Both the position numbers and the translations under genes were made by a program. The notes beneath the pieces were generated by a model, which saw only the letters and a list, made by a program, of their open reading frames with translations, was not told the DNA's origin and did no database searches. Shown piece by piece: positions 1-8,400 of a DNA stretch of 64,000 nt. This DNA is from Pararge aegeria (lineage: Eukaryota; Arthropoda; Insecta; Lepidoptera; Nymphalidae), in contig NC_053182.1 in assembly GCF_905163445.1 (NCBI RefSeq), positions 2,418,001-2,482,000 of the forward strand, written 5' to 3'. The stretch's first letter is position 1, and each line of letters opens with the position of its first letter.

Positions 1-139
1 AATTCAATACAAAAGTGAATTTATTGACACTTATGGTGTCCTTCAAGCTTTACCTGTACATAATACTTTTTCAGACAGAGTTCAACTAGCACCTCAAGCT
101 GGTCGTACAGTAAAAGCAATGCAACTCGAATGGTACTAA
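1..139 (+). CDS. Possible last coding exon of an unrecognised gene (5' end outside window)
   Basis: From base 2 a frame is open for 45 codons and ends with TAA at 137-139. The encoded end is hydrophilic and unbiased in composition (it finishes ...VKAMQLEWY) and does not look like any repeat family in the window. The codons use a mix of third positions, unlike the AT-rich flanking DNA, which would suit a terminal exon. I do not recognise the protein. No AATAAA is seen in the first 150 bases after the stop. The exon start lies outside the window, so splicing cannot be tested. It could also be a chance open stretch or part of an old retrotransposon. Confidence 0.3.
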   Translation, partial: IQYKSEFIDTYGVLQALPVHNTFSDRVQLAPQAGRTVKAMQLEWY

Positions 140-271
140 GAATTTATTAAGGAAAAAACTTAATTATTTTCATCTGTAGCCTGAAATCTAACCAAGGACG
201 TCGTAATGCGTCGTGAAACATGTCAACTAAACTGCAGTTACATTAACTGCCTCGTATTATATTAGTTAATG

Positions 272-534
272 ACCACCGAATGGAGTGAACAGTGGGCAGC
301 GCTTTCTGAGTCCGAGGCGGTGGGTTCGGTTCCCACAACTGGAAAATGTTTGTGTGATTAACATGATTTTTTCAGTGTCTGGGCGTTAATATGGGTATTA
401 TAAGTATTTATGTATTTTATTCATAAAAATATTCAGCAGTCCTCTTGGTACCCATAACACAAGCTACGCTTACTTTGGGGCTAGATGGCGATGTGTGTAT
501 TGTCGTAGTAAGTTTATTTATTTATTTATTTATA
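272..534 (+). repeat. SINE-A copy (tRNA-derived SINE)
   Basis: The head has degenerate pol III box A (ACAGTGGGCAGCG) and box B (GGTTCGGTTCCC). The shared body runs through CACAACTGGAAAATG, CATAACACAAGCTACG and TTTGGGGCTAGATGGCG, and ends in an (ATTT)n tail. At least ten other copies in this window share this layout. Confidence 0.85.
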
Positions 535-1104
535 TTTATATAACAAACGATGTAAAATAGCATCCGGCACAAAAATTTCTTGAGTTTTAGTTTTATATCA
601 CATAGTCGGTTTTGTTTAGGTCACAATTATTTTTATTAAGCTCAATGTCAAAAATCAAGTGCATTTGTAGCTTAGAGTGTGAAGGAAGGATGAGGAAATT
701 ACCTCATCGGTGTAGTAGTTGGTTTTTTTGGGCTACTAGGTCCTGAATTTGATTCCTGGGTCAAGCTATGATAGTTTAGTAAGTACTGTTACAACCCTAG
801 CTACTGGCTGCATATTGCTAACTTGCTATTTCGTAATTCATGTCACTATTAAATTGTCAATCAGCAATATGGGTCTATAAAATCGATACATTTTGCCAAA
901 CTAGTTAGTTCTGATTCTTCAGAGGAATTGCTGCCCAACTACGGTCCTGGTTTCTGCCTGCCGGTTGGTCAGCAAAGAGATTAAAGATAAGGTTACTCCG
1001 GCTCGAATAAACCCTTCATTAGGGTTCCGCGACTCGTATAACCCTACTAAATAGTAAAGTGGTTAATGTGGATATTACAAGTGTACAAATTATATATGTA
1101 AAGT
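535..1104. other. Unassigned AT-rich DNA
   Basis: No ORF or confident element. Around 675-775 there is a weak tRNA-like stretch with a box B-like GAATTTGATTCCTGGG, perhaps an old SINE head. Confidence 0.4.
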
Positions 1105-1300
1105 CAAAGTCAAAGTAAAAGTCAATAATACCTTTATTCAAATAGGTGGCACATTTGATGCGTACATTACATGAGTATTACACGGTAGTGAGATGATGGC
1201 GATAAACATATTCGTAAACTTAAAACTATAGCTACGAGGGTTCCAAACGCGTCCTGGTCTAAGAAGAAGCCCACGACAAACTTAGCCGGGTAAGTGGTGT
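1105..1300 (-). repeat. LINE-C 3' end
   Basis: Begins with an AAGTCAAAGTCAAAGT run and reads through GGTGGCACATTTGATGCG, TTACACGGTAGTGAG and CTACGAGGGTTCC to ACTTAGCCGGGT. The same blocks recur at 3938, 39434, 44524 and 54380. Where the element is longer its minus strand carries the end of a reverse-transcriptase ORF, so this is the 3' UTR of a LINE in minus sense. Confidence 0.7.
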
Positions 1301-2270
1301 TGTTTAACTACGATAGCTTCATAATGGAAAATAACTTTACTATTTATTTTGTCCGAAATTCTAATCTTTATTACTTAAAACGAAATTATTACAACACACA
1401 CTTTTTTTAACATTTTTTCGACTTATTCTTTTTTTCTTGACTAGACCAATGTGGCTATCACATTTCAAAAGATTCTATACCAGCCATTAACAATTTAAAA
1501 ATAGGTTCTACTCTACAATTAAACATTAATAAAACCTAAGAATGCTTGAACAGGTGTTAAGAACAATCGGAGTTTTATTTTTTTAAACACCGAACTTTCC
1601 GCGCTAACAGTACAGTTAGAGTTTAGAGTTTTCTGTTAGGAATTCTCAGTAGCTGTCAGGTCTTAGGAGTAGGGTAATTACTCTTAAACCCTCTCCTATC
1701 ACAGAGAAGACGTAGCCCAGCAGTGGGTTGCAATAGGCCGTAGAGGATGTACCCAACGGAAATAAGGGCTACTCTTATCGCCAAAAAAATAACTTATTTG
1801 AGAAAAAGCTGCTTTACAAACTGTGGAAGTAGTTAAATAAGAAAGAAACCGCATAAACAACACAATACATACACTGGATGGCTCATTTGTATGACCAGAC
1901 GATACAGCCGCTACCGAGTTAACAGCACAATAGGATAGAAAGAAATGTAGTTTCTGATCCCTACTAGAAATCCAGGCTTAGATTCATTCACAAATATTTA
2001 CAACAGAGGAATTAGTTGTAACTGCAAACCATAGTAAAGTTGTCAACCTTAATGCAGTATATATAAAGGTTACAATACGATATGAACTTGATGGCACAGT
2101 ACTTTGAAATGCCGCTTCCATTGATGGTATACATCATTGTGAGCTGGAAGTTGATAATCCTAACATTGTCGGTAGTTCATTCATAAATACTAAATAGATG
2201 AGTATAGAGTATTTATGAATGATCTTTTAGTTGCCAGGAAACTAAATGCAACAGGTATTAGTAATTTAAC
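1301..2270. other. Unassigned DNA with one short repeat piece
   Basis: No credible ORF. At about 1700-1755 the words GACGTAGCCCAGCAGTGGG and GGCCGTAGAGGATG look like the tail of an interspersed element, but too little is left to assign it. Confidence 0.4.
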
Positions 2271-2358
2271 GGCCGACTGACGCAGTGGGCAGCGACTGAG
2301 CTTTCTGAATCCAAGATTGCGGGTTCGATTCCCACAACTAGAAAATCTGTTTATGTGT
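2271..2358 (+). repeat. SINE-A head, cut off by SINE-B
   Basis: GGCCGACTGACGCAGTGGG (box A) to GGGTTCGATTCCCACAACT (box B) matches the SINE-A head. The body is missing because a SINE-B starts at about 2360. Confidence 0.75.
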
Positions 2359-2359
2359 G

Positions 2360-2660
2360 CTTTAAAAGTATAGCTGGTAGGACATCGACTTCGCTTTCAA
2401 GGGGGCCAGTTCGAATCCCGGCACGCACCTCTAACTTTTCTAAGTTATGTGGCAATATAAATATCACTTGCTTGAACGGTGAAGGAAAACATCGTGAGGA
2501 AACCTGCATGCCTGAAAGTTCTCCATTATGTTCTCAAATGTGTGTGAAGTCCAAAAATCGGCACTGGGCGAGCGTGGTACCACGGCCTTAACGCCTTCTC
2601 ATTGTGGGAGACCCGTGCCTTGTAGTGAACCGGTAATGGGTGGATATGATGATGACGATA
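2360..2660 (+). repeat. SINE-B copy (tRNA-derived SINE)
   Basis: The head has box A-like AGCTGGTAGGACATCGACTT and box B CAGTTCGAATCCCGGC. It is followed by the shared body (CACTTGCTTGAACGGTGAAG, AAACCTGCATGCCTGA, GCACTGGGCGAGCGTGGT, GGGAGACCCGTGCC) and a GATATGATGATGAC tail. More than ten full or partial copies occur in the window. Confidence 0.85.
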
Positions 2661-2783
2661 TATTATGAAAATTCAGCTTAATCTGCTATAGTCCGCGAAA
2701 AGCAGGAGAATCTGTATGGTGAAATTCCATCCTCATACTCCACACCAAACAGTATTTTTAGTTATACAATTTCTATTCTATTC

Positions 2784-2886
2784 TATACATTTAAACACCC
2801 AGACACTGAAAAACAATCATGCTCATCACACAAAAAAAATCCAGTAGTGGTAATCAAACCCACGGCCTTGGACTCAGAAAGCAGCG
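2784..2886 (-). repeat. SINE-A fragment
   Basis: AAACACCCAGACACTG, CATGCTCATCACACAAA and ACGGCCTTGGACTCAGAAAG are the minus-strand middle and head of SINE-A. Confidence 0.75.
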
Positions 2887-3097
2887 TATAAAATGCAGTT
2901 CAATTAATGACCTAGATGGAAGCTCTAGATTCAATGTAAAATTACGAAGCGTCGAGAATGTCTCTCTTCCTGTGGGTGTCCTAGGAGGCGACGATGGAAA
3001 CCGAAGCGGACAACTCTCCTCTGTGCCAGCGTGGTGATTATGGGCCCGTTGGAAGAGGCCCTTAGTAGTCTCTTGCGTTTTTTTAAATCCATTTGAG

Positions 3098-3294
3098 TAT
3101 AGTTCAACGGGTACATAGCACGATAATATTTTTGGATTTGTCGATATTTCGACCCAGTTGCATGGATCGTGGTCACGACGGGACTTCGTAGGTACAAGAT
3201 GTCAAGTTGGATGTCACGGGCAGTCAGATTCAGACTGGGTCGAAATATCGATAAATCCAAAAATATTATCGTGGTATGTACCCGTTGAACTATA
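3098..3294. mobile_element. MITE with 60-bp terminal inverted repeats
   Basis: The left arm 3098-3157 (TATAGTTCAACGGGTACATA to ATTTCGACCCAG) and right arm 3235-3294 are inverted copies with only a few mismatches, around a 77-bp centre. A 128-codon minus-strand reading frame over it is a by-product of the arms. A decayed copy of one half lies at 27518-27585. Confidence 0.75.
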
Positions 3295-3675
3295 TTTAAG
3301 AAATGTTGATTAACCAAGAAAATCTTAGTTAAAAATTTTTAGTCCTTTTGAGATTCGTAAACTATAATTTATATGAAAAGAAAGATGTTAAAGCTTTTGT
3401 ATATCAAACCTATCCTCATATTTCTCTAAGAAATAAGAAAGCGGGTCGTCCCAGACTTAGAGGCACCGTAACGCATTGTTGCAAGCCATTTCATTAACAT
3501 CCCCCGCTCCCTTTTGTTATTACCTTTTTCTCCGTACCCGTTGAGGGATAAACAGTTTATTGTTGTGTGAAAACGTCTTAAGTGGGATTAGGGTCCTTGC
3601 GGGGTGAATGGAGTCCATTGATGCTACCGTCTTCAGCTTTGGTCAGTATGTAATGCGCTGTTAATCAGTAGATAA

Positions 3676-3790
3676 CACGACTTTTTTTTATTATCACCAA
3701 TCCGCACTGGGCCAGGCTGGTGGAACTTAGCCGGAGCCCCTTCTCATTGTAGGCTCTCGTGTTCTATAGTGTGCCGATAATTGGTTGATA
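3676..3790 (+). repeat. SINE-B 3' fragment
   Basis: CACCAATCCGCACTGGGCCA, CCTTCTCATTGTAGG and TTGGTTGATATAAG correspond to the 3' half of SINE-B. Confidence 0.65.
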
Positions 3791-3804
3791 TAAGTGGTAC
3801 TTTA

Positions 3805-3878
3805 TTTTTATAAATCTTATCGGAGATTTTCTTCATTTTACATCATCTGCATACCCTCTATGCACGCCACTGCATACA
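3805..3878. mobile_element. Right end of a CAGTGGCGTGCA-type MITE
   Basis: CGGAGATTTTCTTCATTTTA and CTATGCACGCCACTG match the right half of the MITE seen whole at 25343 and 51480. The left half is absent. Confidence 0.6.
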
Positions 3879-3937
3879 GAGTCTGCACAGTGTATGCCCT
3901 AAACGGGTAGATGAGTATACAAAATTTAAGGGTAAGC

Positions 3938-4400
3938 ATATTCAAATTCAAAATTTCTTTATTCATGTAGGCCTATCACAGGCACTTATGAAGCGTTCAT
4001 ACATGTATGTTTACATAATTGTAAAGGGATGGTGATTACTTCGTTCGCCAACTTAAACCTAAAGCTACGAGGGTTCCAAACGCGCCCTTGTCTAAGAAGA
4101 GCCCACAACAAACTTAGCCGGGTCATTTTTTTTTGTTATCATCATCTCACAGTAAATTTATATTAAGCTATGAAGCTAGAGCAATTCACACCCAAGCTTA
4201 TCTTAGCTTTATCGTTTAAGTAATCCTTAATATTATAATAGGATTTTTCTGTAAGCTTACGTTTTATATAAACTTTGAACTTATTGAGAGACATCTCAAA
4301 GATTGCATTTGGTAATTTGTTATAAAATAAAATAAAGAAATTTGCCCTTGAATGAATTTGCAATTTTGTGTAGCAAAGTAAGCATATTAAGAGCTATAAA
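3938..4400 (-). pseudogene. LINE-C 3' fragment with the remnant C-terminus of a reverse-transcriptase ORF
   Basis: On the minus strand, 4163-4363 encodes a 66-residue piece with the FYNKLPNAI...NKFKVYIKRKL pattern typical of the very C-terminus of jockey/CR1-like LINE reverse transcriptases. The 3' UTR follows towards 3938, ending near ATTCAAATTCAAAATTTC. The rest of the ORF is missing, so it is a dead, 5'-truncated copy. Confidence 0.65.
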
Positions 4401-4475
4401 ATCCTACCCTTAAGATTGTATTCCTCGTACTGGAGACATTCTCAATTTTATGTCATCTGCATACCCAGACGGGCT
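4395..4475. repeat. Internal fragment of a CAGTGGCGTGCA-type MITE
   Basis: CCTCGTACTGGAGACATTCT and TTTTATGTCATCTGCATACC match the right part of the 51480 MITE. Both ends are lost. Confidence 0.45.
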
Positions 4476-4589
4476 CTGGCACAAAAAGCTGTACTACTGC
4501 TCGTGATCCGTATTCGAACATACTAGCTGCCACACCAACGAGGCAGTATATTATATTGATTTTCAATTTTGAAGGTGACACCAAGCGTA

Positions 4590-4726
4590 AAATCCTCAGT
4601 CGCACGATAAAACTAATTGATTAAACCCCCAACAATCGCGCGCCCGAGATGATCACAATGCGGCCGGGAATCGAACCCGGATTATCTGGAGCCCGCTGCG
4701 TCCAATTATACCGTGAGACCAGTCAT
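4590..4726 (-). repeat. tRNA-derived SINE head (third type)
   Basis: On the minus strand GGTATAATTGGACGCAGCGG (box A-like) is followed by a CCGGG/CCCGG stem around TTCGATT (perfect T arm with box B). The acceptor ends do not pair, so it is not a functional tRNA gene. Confidence 0.55.
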
Positions 4727-5338
4727 TTTATTTTCAAAGTTTGACATGTGCGAAAACTTGTTAACCTACAAAAATTCATAACCTTCGAGACCAAACTGGT
4801 TACTTAAACAAAGTAATTCAAAAAGAGAAATAATAATCTCAACAATTCTTTCTATTAAGATTTATATGGGGACATCTCTTAAAATCGTGACATGATTCAT
4901 TTTTAGCACGCGGAGCTTTTATTATTTATTTAATGAAAAATATACATTTTATGTGAACATAATAGTAATAACATCAATTACGGCGTAAAATAAAATGTGC
5001 AATTGTTTTTTTTTGCAAAGTTTTGATTCTAGGGAGCGTGTATTAAATTATATATTTTTATTTAAGATTTTTTTGTATGTTGATTCGAAGTAAATATAAG
5101 TTCAAGATTGTAATTTAAAAATTTTTAAAACAGCAGTATTTTCTATGAGGATTTCTTATTTTATCCCAAATTTTAATTCAAACCTTAACATTTCAAATTT
5201 GGACTGTAATTTTTTTCTATCAAGAGTTTTTTACTGAATCATGTACAAAGAACACCCATTTAATGATTTAGTCAAACATAATTTGGCCAAATTTTTTTTG
5301 GTTGCAACCTGCAACTTTTGAGTAACAGGATTGAGGTA
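4727..5338. other. DNA downstream of the cathepsin stop
   Basis: AT-rich 3' flank of the minus-strand protease gene. Its 3' UTR should run leftwards from 5338. No repeat or other ORF is recognised. Confidence 0.5.
4918..4930 (-). promoter_or_regulatory. Candidate polyadenylation signals of the cathepsin gene
   Basis: Two AATAAA hexamers on the minus strand (4925-4930 and 4918-4923), about 410 bases after the TAA. In such AT-rich DNA the motif is common, so the assignment is tentative. Confidence 0.3.
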
Positions 5339-5484
5339 TTAACCAATAACAGCAGAGTATTGTGGGCGGGAATTGAAATTCAGACAGTTCACACCCCTCT
5401 GCATCTTGAAGTAACCTTCAACTCCGCCACTCTTCTTGCCCCAAGAGTTTTTCACCAGCCAGTACGGTAATCCGCTTTCTGTAT
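5339..5484 (-). CDS. Cathepsin exon 6: catalytic asparagine and C-terminus
   Basis: Acceptor TTTTCAG|AT completes Asp289. It encodes PYWLVKNSWG (Asn301) and the GYFKMQRGVN C-terminal block, and stops at TAA 5339-5341. Confidence 0.9.
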
Positions 5485-8400
5485 CTGAAAATATAATATC
5501 TTGGTATAGAGGGGTAAATATAACGCAGAACGGGTAGCAGCGTCCTTATTTTTTTTTTTTAAATAAATAAGTAATATACTACGACAATACCATCTAGCCC
5601 CAAAGTAAGCGTAGCTTGTGTTATGGGTGCTAAGATGACGGATGAATATTTTTTTATGAATAATAAGTATAAATAAATACTTATAAAAAATACTGAAAAC
5701 ATTCCTGTTCATCACACAAACATTTTCCAGTTGTGGGAATCGAACCCACGGGACCACCCAGAAAGCAGGGTCGCTTCCCACTGCGCCAATTGGTCGTCGA
5801 GTTCTACTGCTACCATCAACTGCGACCACCAACCCGTTTGCCCAGCGTGGTGTATATTTTCAAACCCTCGTGGTGGTAGAGGCCTTTATTCTACCAGAGT
5901 GACTTCATGACTTCTTACTACATAGTTTGAGGTGGGTAGGAAGCTGAGTTTCTTGCTGGCTTCTTTTCGGTAGAATCTGCCAGCCAAACCGGTGGTAGAC
6001 TTGACGTTTCAAAAGTGATTATACTCGCATTAGGCCTACTTGAAATGAATGAATTTTGATTTTTTTTTCATACCATGTTCAAAAACCCTGTGCGCGCCGC
6101 TGATGGTCATGAGTCTCAGAGCGAAGGGAAAACCCATGAGCGAAGGGAGAAGTAATACAAAATTGCTTACCGATTCCATATCCAACAAGAAGGACAGCGT
6201 GGTTGAGATTATCGTGTCGGCAGCTGGGTCCATTCAACACTCCACCGTGGTATTGTTTCAAATATGTGGCATCGATAGCTGAAATTTTACATCTCTTTAA
6301 AATAGCACCACTGCCATGTTGGTCTAGTGGCAAGGTGATGTTCGATTCCCAGTTCGGATATAGTATTAATAACAAGAAGCACTGATAACACCGTGGGTAG
6401 GACTTTGACTTCACTTTCGGAGGGGGCGAGTTCTAATCCCAGCTTCCTCGAAGTTTTCTAAGTTATATGCGTTTTAAGCAATTTAAATATCACTTGCTTC
6501 AACTGTGAAGGAAAACATCCATGAAATCCTTGATAGAAAAACCTACTAGATTCTACAGACTACTCATTTAATACAGCAGCATCATCAAATGTTGAGCAAA
6601 ATGCGCGAAGCTCCAACAACAACATCATATTCTGAAAAACGATCAGAAAAACAAGAAAATCCATTTATGCAGCACTGGGTGGGCATACATGTATTTTCTC
6701 AGTACTCTGTAAATGGTAGGTTTGTCAAATAACATACTGACATAGCTTATAGGTCTTTATAAGTGATGCAGCTTTAAAATATTTAAATTTAAATTTTATA
6801 TAATTTTTTTAGAAATGGATGTAATGTCTGTAAATAAATTATTATTATTCATCATATATATGAGAAGGGGTTAAAGCCGTTGTCCACCACTCTGGCCCAA
6901 TGCGGATTGGTGGACTCCACACAATTTTGAGAACATTATCGAAAACTCGGCATGCAGGTTTCCTCGCGATTTCTGCCTTCATCGTTGAAGCAAGTGATAT
7001 TTTAATTACTTAAAAAACGCACATAACTTAGAATACTTAGAGATACGCTGGGATTCGAACTCGCCCACCCGAAAGTGAAGTCGAAGTCCTAACCACTGGG
7101 CTATCACCGAAAGCTGTCAGAAAGGATTACCGATAGACAGTGGTCCAATTGTCGCCAGTTGCTCAGCTATATCGTCCTCTGTGCCTTGGATCTCAAAGCA
7201 TCCTGTCACGTTAACGGCCACTTTTTCCGCGTCATATCTGCAGGCTTCCTCTCTTTCTACATAAGGATAACTGGTCGATGACATTGCCCCCTGTTCCACT
7301 AAGTACCTATAAAATAAAACATGGCTTTGCCTTGCCTTATTCCTGCAGAATACCTTTTAGATTGTAATTTTTAGTTTTCTTTTGTTATTTTTTGGTATTT
7401 TTTTCTTATTGTAATGAATGAATAAAGGACACACTTTTATTGTACACCAAAGAAAAAAAGTAGTTACAGAGATATAAATACATATCAAGCGAGTACAATT
7501 TGGTGGCCTTATCACTACATAGCGATTTCTTCCAGGAAACCAATGGCGTAAAAGGAAAAAACATAGAAAAGAGGTAGGTGGTGCAATAAATAAGATTTAA
7601 AATTATACAAATATATAAATATTACTACAATATATAAATATATTACATATAAATGCAAATAAAATATATAACATCCTCAATTTATATGAAATACATAAAT
7701 AATTAAAATTACACACTAATGTGATTTTAGTATTGTTCGACTTTTTGTATGTTTATTATAGTTTGTAGTGTTAATGTTGGGCACAGCTTTAAGTGACTAG
7801 TCACACTGATAGGAAACAAAATATTTGTAATTTTTCTTTACTACGTATTGTGAACAAGCTGTTGGTGTACCTTTAATAAATAAATAATAATAATAATACG
7901 CAGAGAATTAAGAACATACGGAATCCGTGTACACGACTAATTTTGAAGCATTTAAAACCACTCCACTTGAGTAGTGCTTCTCGAACAGGCGGTTAGTAAC
8001 TTCATTCGTTTAGCAGTTGACAGTAAATATTTTACATAAAATAAGGAAAATGGAAAAAGTTTGTGAGCTAGCAACATTCCACGGGTGTGAAATGAGACGT
8101 TCTAGGGACGTCTTCTCTGTTTTTGGACACAATGCACTGCATGCAGTAATGCCTGAATGAGGATTCTGTATGTTCTTAATTCTATGATAATACGTTAAAA
8201 GCAAGACATCTTACTGTATAGCTTGTTCTGGGTAACCTCCAGAGCAACCGTGATCCTTTTTATCACAATCCACCACTTGCTGCTCCGATAGCTCTACCAG
8301 TTGACCAGTTTTGATTGCGTTTATACTCTCTACGTTGGCTAAAAGATAATTTAAATTGTAGTTAACAAAAATAGTAGAAGATTCAAAGTCACTTAGGTAG

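Noticed and set aside
2931..3317. 128-codon minus-strand ORF
   Set aside because: It runs across both arms of the 60-bp-TIR MITE; no protein similarity.
4650..4726. tRNA gene on the minus strand
   Set aside because: T arm and box B are good, but acceptor and anticodon stems do not pair; it is a SINE head.
5452..5832. 126-codon minus-strand ORF
   Set aside because: A chance frame through cathepsin exon 6, its intron and a SINE-A, out of the cathepsin frame.
6079..6414. 111-codon minus-strand ORF
   Set aside because: Only its middle part is real (cathepsin exon 5); the rest is read-through into introns.
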